Source: Peptococcaceae bacterium UBA5356 | Lineage (GTDB): Bacteria; Bacillota; Peptococcia; DRI-13; DTU073 | NCBI GenBank assembly: GCA_002407935.1 | Contig: DHPU01000031.1 | Location: forward strand, 14,558 to 35,486 | Direction: 5' to 3' | Length of the DNA stretch: 20,929 nt | Shown here: piece by piece, positions 14,295-20,929 of the stretch | Position numbering within the stretch: the stretch's first letter is position 1 | Layout of the letters: each line of letters opens with the position of its first letter | Program-made: the position numbers and the translations under genes | The notes under the pieces: model-generated | What the model was told of the DNA's origin: nothing | Database searches by the model: none | Seen by the model: only the letters and a program-made list of their open reading frames with translations

Positions 14295-15407
14295 ATGAAA
14301 AAAGGAAAACTTAAAAAAATGTTTCCCGGAAATAATACTGGTGAAGGCTTTTATTCATTTTATCATTTTATTAATCCGGCTGCGGTTAGAACTTTCATTT
14401 TAAAAGGAGGCCCTGGGACAGGAAAATCAACGTTGATGAAAAAAATAGGAGCGGTGATGCGGGAAAAAGGATACGATGCAGAATATCATTATTGTTCTTC
14501 CGATAATACTTCTTTGGACGGTCTTGTTTTCCCCGCGTTACGGATTGCTATTATTGACGGAACCGCACCTCACCTCGTTGATCCGAAAACTCCCGGAGCG
14601 ATAGATGAAATTATTAATCTGGGTGAATTTTGGCAGGAAGACGCGTTATTTAAAGTAAAGGAGCAAATTAAGAGTATTAATAAAAAGAAAGCCCGGATGT
14701 TTCAAGCAGCATACAGTTATTTAAAAGAAGCGAAAGTTGCCCAAGATGAGTTGGAAAGTTACTATCAGGAAGCACTGAATCCCCTTGTCATTAATCGAAT
14801 GTTTTATGACATTTATACTGAACTTTTGGCAAAGGAGAAACCACAGTTTGCTCGTTTTGCTGCTTTAAGACGGCTTTTTGGCAGTGCTAATACGCCCGGG
14901 GGGTATGTCCATTATTTCGCCAGTATTTTGCAGGATGCCTGTACTTTATATCTTTTGGAAGGAGAACCGGTTACAGAGAAGGAAGAACTTTTAGAACTAA
15001 TTTGCAGGTTAGGAAACGGGTGGGGGCTTACCTGTGAGGCTTATCATTGCCCATTTATCCCCTCCCGGTTAGAGTTAGTTTATTTCCCCGGTCGGAAGAC
15101 GGGGTTATTGCGTGTAAATGAGCCTCTTAAGTTTGATGCCAAGGTTCTTCCTAACTTAAAAAACTGTACAAAGATAGATTTTAATCAATGTTTAAACTTC
15201 GAGCTGCTAAAAGTTTATGAACCGGAAATCCGGGAGACCAAAAAACGCATTGCTTCTTTACGGCATAGTGCCTGGGATAAATTAAAAGCGGCGCAAAAAT
15301 ATCATGCAGAACTGGAAAAATGTTATTTTACCGCTATTGATTTTACAGGAGTTGAGCAAAAAACCGAAGAGTTATTAAAGAAGATATTAACCTATACCAA
15401 AGGTTAA
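14295..15407 (+). CDS. Two-lobed P-loop ATPase of the PRK06851 type, second P-loop degenerate
   Basis: This is a 370-residue cytosolic protein of unknown function. It resembles the uncharacterised Firmicute family that databases label PRK06851. The first lobe has an intact Walker A GGPGTGKST (residues 38-46) followed by 'YHYCSSDNTSLDGLVFPALRIAIIDGTAPH'. After a helical, charged middle part (about 110-190), the second lobe repeats the same layout: 'LYLLEGEPVTEKEELLELI' stands where the P-loop should be (GEPVTEKEE at 223-231, only Gly, Pro, Thr and Lys229 kept), then 'YHCPFIPSRLELVYFP' matches the 'YHYCSSDNTSLDGLVFP' region. So it looks like an internal duplication with one dead nucleotide site. 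ATG start with AAGGGGA about 7 bases upstream. Divergent from pckA and convergent with glnA (stops 12 bases apart). It may act on a nucleotide or as a switch; this is not known. Confidence 0.7.
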   Translation: MKKGKLKKMFPGNNTGEGFYSFYHFINPAAVRTFILKGGPGTGKSTLMKKIGAVMREKGYDAEYHYCSSDNTSLDGLVFPALRIAIIDGTAPHLVDPKTPGAIDEIINLGEFWQEDALFKVKEQIKSINKKKARMFQAAYSYLKEAKVAQDELESYYQEALNPLVINRMFYDIYTELLAKEKPQFARFAALRRLFGSANTPGGYVHYFASILQDACTLYLLEGEPVTEKEELLELICRLGNGWGLTCEAYHCPFIPSRLELVYFPGRKTGLLRVNEPLKFDAKVLPNLKNCTKIDFNQCLNFELLKVYEPEIRETKKRIASLRHSAWDKLKAAQKYHAELEKCYFTAIDFTGVEQKTEELLKKILTYTKG

Positions 15408-15429
15408 TACATGCTAAGGTTAATACATG
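15400..15429. repeat. 14-bp direct repeat at the convergent stop codons
   Basis: AAGGTTAATACATG lies at 15400-15413 and again at 15416-15429 (period 16). Copy one carries the stop of the ATPase gene; copy two carries the last codons and stop of glnA on the minus strand. No terminator hairpin is present between the genes. Confidence 0.85.
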
Positions 15430-16754
15430 GTAAGGTATCGGTCTATTTCCCATTGGTGAACCTTGGACATGTATTCATTCCATTCCTGTTGCTTTGCCTC
15501 TAAATAGCGATCCAAGACATGTGGACCGAGAGCGTTTTTGATTAATTCATCAGTCAAGAGGGCTTCCCACGCTTCTTTAAGCGTGCCGGGCAAGGAGTTA
15601 ATTCCTTGTTCTTTTCTTTCCGAACTGGTCATTGTGAAAATATTGCGTTCACAAGGCTCAGGCGGTTGAAGATTGTTTTTGATACCGTCTAGTCCGGCCA
15701 TCAAAACGACGGCAAGCGCAAGATAAGGATTACAGGAGGGGTCGGGACTTCTTAATTCGATTCTGGTGGAAACGCCCCGTTTAGCCGGGATTCGAATCAG
15801 GGGACTGCGATTTTGAGTAGACCAAGCGATATACATAGGCGCTTCGTATCCCGGTACCAGCCGTTTGTAAGAATTCACGGTCGGGTTAGTGATGGCTGTT
15901 AAAGCCCGGGCGTGTTGCAGGATTCCGGCCAGATAACTAGAGGCTTCACTACTTAATTGATTTGGCTTTTGCGGATTCCAAAAAATATTTTTGGTTCCTT
16001 TAAAAAGAGATTGATTCATGTGCATACCATTACCGGCTTCATTAAAAAGAGGTTTAGGCATAAAAGTAGCATGTAGTCCATGCCGTTGGGCAACGGTACG
16101 CACGACCATTTTAAAAGTAATAATTTTATCGGCAATATCCAGAGCATCTGAATATTTAAAATCTATTTCATGTTGACCAGGGGCTACTTCATGGTGAGAA
16201 GCTTCAATTTCGAAGCCGAATTTCTCTAAAGTTAAGACCATTTCGCGTCGCGCATTTTCGCCTAAATCAACCGGCGAAAGGTCAAAATAACCGGCACGGT
16301 CATGGGTAAGCGTAGTTGGTGAACCATCCGGGGCAGTGTGGAAAAGGAAAAACTCCGCTTCGGGGCCTACTTTAAAAGTATAGCCCATCTCACTGGCGGC
16401 GTTGAGAGCACGCCGGAGTATGTAACGAGGATCTCCGGCAAAAGGTGTCCCGTCGGAATTATAAATATCACAGATTAGTCTGGCGACCGCCCCTTCCTCG
16501 GAAGTACGCCAAGGATAAATAACAAAGGTATTCGGATCTGGATAAAGATACATATCTGATTCTTCAATTCTGACAAATCCCTCAATAGAGGAACCGTCAA
16601 ACATCAGCTCGTTATTTAAGGCTTTTTCTAATTGGTTAACCGTAATTGAGACGTTTTTCGGAATTCCTAAAATATCGGTAAATTGTAGTCTGATAAATCT
16701 GACATGATGTTCGGAAACAAGTTTTAAAACTTGTTCTTTAGAGATAGTAGACAA
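15420..16754 (-). CDS. glnA: Glutamine synthetase type I
   Basis: It makes glutamine from glutamate, ammonia and ATP, as a cytosolic dodecamer. At 444 residues it fits the GSI-alpha class of Gram-positives. Motifs in order: 'RLQFTDILG' near the N-terminus, 'FDGSSIEGF', 'YPWRTSEEGAVARLICD', the metal site 'GPEAEFFLF', 'SHHEVAPGQHEIDFKY', 'GNGMHMNQSLF', the ATP/glutamate loop 'NPTVNSYKRLVPGYEAP', and 'NRSPLIRIP'. The 25-residue insert and the adenylylation Tyr of GSI-beta enzymes are not visible, so control by feedback or a GlnR-type factor is more likely. I start at TTG 16754, nine bases after AAGGAG (16764-16769); the in-frame TTG at 16763 touches that site and cannot use it. No GlnR box (TGTNAN7TNACA) was found upstream. 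A double-DUF1540 gene lies 109 bases upstream on the same strand. Confidence 0.96.
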   Translation of the reverse strand: MSTISKEQVLKLVSEHHVRFIRLQFTDILGIPKNVSITVNQLEKALNNELMFDGSSIEGFVRIEESDMYLYPDPNTFVIYPWRTSEEGAVARLICDIYNSDGTPFAGDPRYILRRALNAASEMGYTFKVGPEAEFFLFHTAPDGSPTTLTHDRAGYFDLSPVDLGENARREMVLTLEKFGFEIEASHHEVAPGQHEIDFKYSDALDIADKIITFKMVVRTVAQRHGLHATFMPKPLFNEAGNGMHMNQSLFKGTKNIFWNPQKPNQLSSEASSYLAGILQHARALTAITNPTVNSYKRLVPGYEAPMYIAWSTQNRSPLIRIPAKRGVSTRIELRSPDPSCNPYLALAVVLMAGLDGIKNNLQPPEPCERNIFTMTSSERKEQGINSLPGTLKEAWEALLTDELIKNALGPHVLDRYLEAKQQEWNEYMSKVHQWEIDRYLTMY

Positions 16755-16863
16755 GGGTAACAACTCCTTTTTTAAGTGTGTTCAGGGAATCTTTATATAT
16801 AGGTATATCTTAGCAATTGAGAGCCCCTTTTGGCAAGCCTTATTCATTTGTTCGTTTGCCGAT

Positions 16864-17271
16864 TTACTGTTCGTCTCTGTTGCTAAAGGTCTGGCAGTTA
16901 GTCTGTTGGCATTCTTTAGCACTTTTACCGGTAATTTCAATAGATTCGGCAAGGCAAATATCACCGCGATCCCAATATTTACAGGTATTAATAACACAAG
17001 TTACAGTCGGGGTAACTTGCGGGCCGGGTTTAAAGGCGGAGACAAGGCCGTCCCAGTTTTTATTATCCAGCGAACCTAGGTAATTAGGAATACTGCTTCG
17101 TTCGGAAAAGGTTTTACACATTGTATCGTCAATATCTTGTGACATGTTATTTACGTCCTGTTGTAAAACGTCGATATTTTCGGCAACGCACAGGTCACCG
17201 GGGACGTAATGATTACAGGTATTGACAACACATTTGACAACGGGATTAACTCGTGGCGGTTTTTCGGTCAT
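16864..17271 (-). CDS. Protein with two DUF1540 domains, putative zinc binding
   Basis: This is a 135-residue cytosolic-looking protein of unknown function, with no signal peptide. Two DUF1540 units are clear. Unit one has C14-X4-C19-X8-C28 and C52 before KTF. Unit two has C92-X4-C97-X8-C106 and C126 before QTF, plus an additional C121. The 'VNTCNHYVPGDLCVAE'/'INTCKYWDRGDICLAE' pairing shows an internal duplication, joined by a linker of about 35 residues. The even Cys spacing suggests a metal (probably zinc) site in each unit; this is inferred. DUF1540 proteins are common in Clostridia and Bacilli. ATG start with AGGGGGAA about 7 bases upstream. Between the methionine synthase activation gene and glnA on the same strand; whether it is co-transcribed with either is unclear. 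Confidence 0.85.
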   Translation of the reverse strand: MTEKPPRVNPVVKCVVNTCNHYVPGDLCVAENIDVLQQDVNNMSQDIDDTMCKTFSERSSIPNYLGSLDNKNWDGLVSAFKPGPQVTPTVTCVINTCKYWDRGDICLAESIEITGKSAKECQQTNCQTFSNRDEQ

Positions 17272-17382
17272 TTTTAGTTCCCCCTTATTTTGGTATTTTG
17301 ATTCTACTTTGATTGTACTTTGCTGTTATATTGTCACTTTGAGAGGGAATTTATGCATACTCAAATTAGACCCGTTAACCTG

Positions 17383-18108
17383 TTATGATTCGGAAGTTGG
17401 GAGGTGCTCCGGACAAGTAGAAGCCAAGGTACAATAAGGGCAAGTATTCATACTGCGACAGGGTTTTTTAGCGGGAGCAGGGGCAGGAGAGGAATAGCTT
17501 CTCTCGATGGGAATGTTACTCCAGCCCAAGGCCGCGGTAACAGACTTGATAGGTTGCAGCAGATAATGGGGAGTGGTAGTTAGCCCGATTTTTGCGGCGT
17601 CAAGGCTTTCTAAAAAGTTTTTTTGCCAGTGCAAGGGCCAGTCACCATAGCCGGGACTGAAACGGGCGGTGGGGAAATAGCCTTTGTGTCTAATTTCACC
17701 GGAAAGGTATTGATCTAATTGCTCGGTAAGATATTCCACGGCGGCAGAAGCTACCCCATCAAAAATAAGGGCATAAGCCGGATTCTCTTCGCTTAATCGG
17801 GTGAGATAAAGATCAAGCTCCGAACTCAGTGTTGTCGCTAACAGGGTGACTTTTTTGCAAGTTTGGAAATGTGCCGTAGTGCTCTGTCCCTCTAAAATTA
17901 ACGTGGAGTTTTTTAGAATGATTTTTCCCGGTTCATGACGTTCCACCGCAAAAACCTTCCAGGTACCGACGGCGTGTGCTTTTTGCTGCACAACTTTTAA
18001 ATAATGCAGAATCAGTTCCTGTTCGCGCGGCGAAGCTTCCCCGGTGATTCCCAGAAAGGGCAGAACCTCATCATACGTTAAGTTTAAAGGAATTTTAAAT
18101 AACTTCAT
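17383..18108 (-). CDS. Stand-alone cobalamin-dependent methionine synthase activation protein
   Basis: A 241-residue homologue of the MetH C-terminal activation domain, which binds S-adenosylmethionine and re-methylates cob(II)alamin in MetH. The signature R149-F-S-P-G-Y-G-D156, followed by 'WPLHWQKNFLESLDAAKIGL' and 'LLQPIKSVTAALGWS', is the classic AdoMet-binding region. In Escherichia coli this domain is fused to MetH; here it is a separate gene 150 bases downstream of the metH core on the same strand, so the two should form one enzyme. Unusual is a Pro/Ala hinge followed by a C-terminal cluster C217-X5-C223-X2-C226-X5-C232, absent from the E. coli domain. It could hold an Fe-S cluster for electron delivery, or zinc. 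ATG start with a weak GAGGCAGGCGG upstream; translation may depend partly on the operon context. Confidence 0.88.
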   Translation of the reverse strand: MKLFKIPLNLTYDEVLPFLGITGEASPREQELILHYLKVVQQKAHAVGTWKVFAVERHEPGKIILKNSTLILEGQSTTAHFQTCKKVTLLATTLSSELDLYLTRLSEENPAYALIFDGVASAAVEYLTEQLDQYLSGEIRHKGYFPTARFSPGYGDWPLHWQKNFLESLDAAKIGLTTTPHYLLQPIKSVTAALGWSNIPIERSYSSPAPAPAKKPCRSMNTCPYCTLASTCPEHLPTSES

Positions 18109-18164
18109 AAATACCGCCTGCCTCTGTTCCTTCTTTATATTCCTCTATATCCGCTTCATTCCTT

Positions 18165-18205
18165 CATTTACTGTTTTGAATCATTACTGTTTTGAATTAT
18201 TACTC
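18165..18205. repeat. Intergenic 16-bp-period repeat between metH and its activation gene
   Basis: TACTGTTTTGAAT lies at 18169-18181 and 18185-18197 (period 16), with CATT flanks in both, and a decayed third start TACTCTG at 18201. It lies in the metH-activation gene spacer, where no hairpin terminator is seen. Confidence 0.75.
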
Positions 18206-18242
18206 TGCAATTTAATTGAGCTGACTTCACCGATTAGACTTC

Positions 18243-18267
18243 ACTAGTTAGCCTTTTACTAGTTAGC
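18243..18267. repeat. 10-bp direct repeat spanning the metH stop codon
   Basis: ACTAGTTAGC lies at 18243-18252 and 18258-18267 (period 15). The second copy contains the metH stop codon (18259-18261) and last codons. Confidence 0.75.
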
Positions 18268-20772
18268 TTTCTGCAAAAGGGTACGGACAACCTTAACCGC
18301 TTCCACGGCATCTTTACCGTAACCGTCTGCCCCAATTTGCCGAGCGTATTCTGCTGTTACGACTGCCCCTCCCACCATAACCTGTACCGGCAGTTTCGCT
18401 TTTTTGATTTCCACAATAATTTTTTCCATTTCAACCATCGTCGTGGTCATGAGAGCACTCAACCCAACAATTTGAGCTTTTTCTTTTTGCGCGGCTTCCA
18501 GAAAAGCTTCAGCCGGGACATTTTTACCTAAATCGATTACCTTGTAGCCGTGGTTTTCCAGTAAGGCTTTCACGATATTTTTGCCGATATCGTGCACATC
18601 ACCTTTGACCGTACCGATCACAATAGTGCCTTTGTTTTCTCCGGTGGAGGCCGGGAAATGGACTTGCAGATAAGAAAAGGCTGTTTTGACCGCATCACCA
18701 GCGAGCATTAATTGGGGCAAAAAGACCTTTCCTTGGGCAAAAAGCTCCCCGATTTTTTCTAAGGGCGGAATAATTCCTTCGTTAATAATTGTGAGCGGTT
18801 CAAGATTTGCTTGGGCAAGGAGTTGTTCCAGCAAAGGAATGATCGGCTCTTTTTGTCCTTGCAAGATATAGTCATGGAGCGTAGTCAGGGAAAGCGGTTT
18901 TCCTTTAGCGGCAGTATTACCGGTATCGTTTCCCGTTCCGGCAGTTAGGGTAGAGGACAGTTCGAGTGCTTTACCTGTTGCCTGCAGATAGTTTTCCGCA
19001 CTCGGATCACGTCCGGTTAAAAGTGCTCCCGCAGCCAACGTTTCCCCGATTCTTGTGTCATGAGGATTGGCGATGGCCGCATCTAGACCTGCCCCTAAGG
19101 CTAGTGCCAAAAAAGTATTGTTTAGCCAAGAGCGTTGCGGTAGTCCGTGGGAAACATTACTAAGCCCCAGCACACAGGGAACCCCGAGGTGTTCTTTGAC
19201 CAAGGCAATCGCTTTGATTGTTTCTAAAGTAAGGGCGGGATTGGCAGCGGCAGTGAGCACTAAGCAGTCAATTAAAATGTTTTCTTTCGGGATACCGAGT
19301 GAGTTAGCCCGTGCTACTATTTTCTCGGCGATTTTAAAGCGGTCTGCGGCTTTTTCAGGAATCCCGTTTTCGTCAAGGGTAAGCCCCAGAACGGCTGCCC
19401 CATATTTTTTCGCTAAGGGAAGAATAGCTGCTAGGCTTTCTTCTTCCCCATTAACCGAATTAATCAGCGCTTTCCCTTGATATTCCTGCAACCCTTTTTC
19501 CAAGGCGGCGGGGTTGGTGCAGTCTAAGACTAAAGGGGTATCTAGGGCCATTTGTAATTGTCGGATCCCTTGCAGGAGAAGTTCGCCTTGGTCGAGTCCG
19601 GGGACACCGACATTAAGGTCAAGGAGTTGTGCTCCTTTTTCTACTTGCTCATAGCCTTCCTGCAGGATGAGATCCCATTTGCTTTCTCGGAAGGCTTGGG
19701 CAATTGTTTTACGCGCCGTAGGATTAATCCTTTCGCCAATTAGGCGCGGCAATTCACTGGAGCCTAGGGTAATAACTTTGGAACGGCTGGCTAGACGAGT
19801 GGGGAAAGGGAAGGGGTGATTAACAGAACTATTAAGGGGATCATTATTTTCAGTTGCAGCATGACCAGTTGCCGTTACCGTTGCATTAGAAGTTGCCGTA
19901 TTTTTATTAAAAGTAAGTACTTTTTCCCCCATAGCTTTAATATGAGCCGGAGTACTTCCACAGCAAGCCCCGATTAGTCTGACTCCTAACTGCAAAAAGG
20001 GCTTAACAAACTCCGCCATCTTCGTGGGCGTTTCACGATATACGGTTTGTCCTTCCACCAGTTCGGGCAGTCCCGCATTGGGTTCTACCAGAAGAGGGAG
20101 GCGGGTTGCTTTTTGGTAGGCTTCCATAATGGGTAGCAGCTCTTGAGGACCGGTGGAACAATTGGCACCTAGCAGGTCTGCTCCCATCGCTTCCAGCACC
20201 ACGGCGGCAGTTTCGGGATCGGTACCGGTGAGGGTTCTTCCGTTGGTATAGGTTAGGGAACAAGCGACAGGTAGGCTTGTATAATTCTTCGCCGCAAAAA
20301 GGGCGGCCCGGGCTTCTCCTAAATCGGAAAAGGTCTCCAGAAAGAGAAAATCTACGCCTCCCGCTTGGAGGGCTTCCACCTGTTCCCGGAAGACTTCTAC
20401 TAGCTGAACCCACGTGTATTCGCTGAGAGGGGCGGGAAAATAGCCGGTAGGGCCCACAATTCCGGCAACAAAAGCGTTATTTCCTACAACTTCCCTTACT
20501 AAGCGGGCGGCCGTAAGATTGATTTCTTTTACCCGATCTTGAGCGTTATATTCTTGCAGTTTTAAACGGTTAGCTCCAAAGGTATTTGTTTGTAGCACTT
20601 CGGAGCCCGCGGCAAGGTATGCTTTGGTGATGTTTTGCACCTTTTCCGGATGGGAGAGCATCCACAGTTCCGGATTATAGCCGGGGGGCAGGCCTTCCTT
20701 CACCAGCATGGTTCCTAGGGCTCCGTCACCTAGCAGTATTTTATTGTGGAGTGTAGCTAAAAATTTGGACAA
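18259..20772 (-). CDS. metH: Cobalamin-dependent methionine synthase core (no activation domain)
   Basis: It transfers the methyl group of methyltetrahydrofolate via cobalamin to homocysteine. The 837 residues hold three of the four MetH modules. Homocysteine/zinc module (about 1-290): LLGDGALGTML, GANCSTGP with C205, and GACCGST with C270 and C271, the three zinc thiolates. Pterin-binding barrel (about 340-590): LIGERINPTARK and DLNVGVPGLDQ. Cobalamin module: a four-helix cap (about 625-705, 'INEGIIPPLEKIGELFAQGKVFLPQLMLAGDA') and the B12 loop DVHDIGKN with His727 as the lower cobalt ligand, plus GLSALMTTTM and VGGAVV. The fourth (activation) domain is missing and supplied by the next gene. 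A Thr/Ala/Asn-rich linker of about 40 residues joins the first two modules. The start is TTG, with GAGGAGG 7 bases upstream. A promoter is seen at 20830-20859. No SAM, T-box or cobalamin riboswitch is evident in the visible leader. Confidence 0.95.
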   Translation of the reverse strand: MSKFLATLHNKILLGDGALGTMLVKEGLPPGYNPELWMLSHPEKVQNITKAYLAAGSEVLQTNTFGANRLKLQEYNAQDRVKEINLTAARLVREVVGNNAFVAGIVGPTGYFPAPLSEYTWVQLVEVFREQVEALQAGGVDFLFLETFSDLGEARAALFAAKNYTSLPVACSLTYTNGRTLTGTDPETAAVVLEAMGADLLGANCSTGPQELLPIMEAYQKATRLPLLVEPNAGLPELVEGQTVYRETPTKMAEFVKPFLQLGVRLIGACCGSTPAHIKAMGEKVLTFNKNTATSNATVTATGHAATENNDPLNSSVNHPFPFPTRLASRSKVITLGSSELPRLIGERINPTARKTIAQAFRESKWDLILQEGYEQVEKGAQLLDLNVGVPGLDQGELLLQGIRQLQMALDTPLVLDCTNPAALEKGLQEYQGKALINSVNGEEESLAAILPLAKKYGAAVLGLTLDENGIPEKAADRFKIAEKIVARANSLGIPKENILIDCLVLTAAANPALTLETIKAIALVKEHLGVPCVLGLSNVSHGLPQRSWLNNTFLALALGAGLDAAIANPHDTRIGETLAAGALLTGRDPSAENYLQATGKALELSSTLTAGTGNDTGNTAAKGKPLSLTTLHDYILQGQKEPIIPLLEQLLAQANLEPLTIINEGIIPPLEKIGELFAQGKVFLPQLMLAGDAVKTAFSYLQVHFPASTGENKGTIVIGTVKGDVHDIGKNIVKALLENHGYKVIDLGKNVPAEAFLEAAQKEKAQIVGLSALMTTTMVEMEKIIVEIKKAKLPVQVMVGGAVVTAEYARQIGADGYGKDAVEAVKVVRTLLQKAN

Positions 20773-20829
20773 AGGGATACCTCCTCGAACAAATGAATTA
20801 AAAGTGAAAAGAATTCATGATTTTAATTA

Positions 20830-20859
20830 ATTCTAGCCGAGATACTGGTTAGAAGTCAA
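20830..20859 (-). promoter_or_regulatory. Candidate promoter of metH
   Basis: Minus strand: TTGACT (20859-20854), 18 bases, TAGAAT (20835-20830). Each box has one mismatch. The start would be near 20823, leaving a leader of about 50 bases, too short for a SAM or cobalamin riboswitch. A 7-bp inverted repeat (20793-20799 with 20812-20818) lies in that leader. Confidence 0.6.
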
Positions 20860-20929
20860 TAATTTCTGGGCGGAGCAAGAACCTTTCTCTGCGTTTTTAC
20901 GACAATGGTCAATTGAAAAGTTAAATTCC

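Noticed and set aside
16764..16863. GlnR operator or clear promoter before glnA
   Set aside because: No TGTNAN7TNACA site; the possible -35 TTGCCA with TAAGAT at 18 bases is too weak to call.
17272..17382. SigF/SigG promoter before the DUF1540 gene
   Set aside because: TGCATA on the minus strand resembles a -35, but no -10 at the right distance fits without several mismatches.
20773..20929. SAM, T-box or cobalamin riboswitch before metH
   Set aside because: The visible leader downstream of the candidate promoter is only about 50 bases and lacks conserved elements of these classes; a promoter further upstream, outside the window, cannot be excluded.

Overview
The window reads as ordinary chromosome from an anaerobic, probably endospore-forming, AT-rich Firmicute (Bacillota, most likely class Clostridia; I cannot name the genus). 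The evidence is a single-chain pyruvate:ferredoxin oxidoreductase with all its Fe-S cysteines, a two-gene SUF-like minimal Fe-S assembly pair, a YhcN/YlaJ-type lipoprotein known from spore formers, a double DUF1540 protein, ATP-type PEP carboxykinase, a cobalamin-dependent methionine synthase split from its activation domain, strong Shine-Dalgarno sites, and frequent GTG/TTG starts (eight of the sixteen annotated proteins with a visible start).

Layout. 1-1000: the 3' end of a coiled-coil protein built on a 21-bp repeat, its terminator, then a sporulation-type lipoprotein. 1023-3016: ktrB-ktrA, a potassium uptake operon. 3037-4272: a ZIP metal transporter behind a strong promoter with an unusual inverted-repeat operator, convergent with a small ArsR-type regulator. 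4379-6026: smsC-smsB, an Fe-S cluster scaffold/ATPase pair divergent from the arsR gene. 6063-10617 (minus): a DMT/EamA permease and PFOR. 10930-12279: a secreted parallel beta-helix protein with a basic tail. 12345-12429: tRNA-Leu(GAG) with its own promoter and a terminator shared with the beta-helix gene. 12525-15407: pckA and a divergent P-loop ATPase, with both promoters identifiable between them. 15420-20772 (minus): in order of transcription, metH core, methionine synthase activation protein, double-DUF1540 protein, and glnA.

How it fits together. PFOR makes acetyl-CoA and reduced ferredoxin and needs three [4Fe-4S] clusters; the SmsCB pair could supply clusters to such enzymes; PckA and GlnA are central carbon and nitrogen enzymes; MetH and the activation protein together make one functional methionine synthase. 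The functional links between neighbouring transcription units are inference only.

I found no mobile element, CRISPR array, defence cassette or obvious new multi-gene system. The points most worth a second look are small-scale: two perfect 13-bp inverted repeats placed around promoters (ZIP gene and pckA), a perfect 15-bp tandem duplication that creates a -35/-10 pair at 17-bp spacing, further 15-16-bp-period duplications at gene ends, an ArsR regulator (not the usual Rrf2/IscR) beside a minimal SUF pair, a two-lobed ATPase whose second P-loop has decayed, and a Cys cluster on the methionine synthase activation protein.
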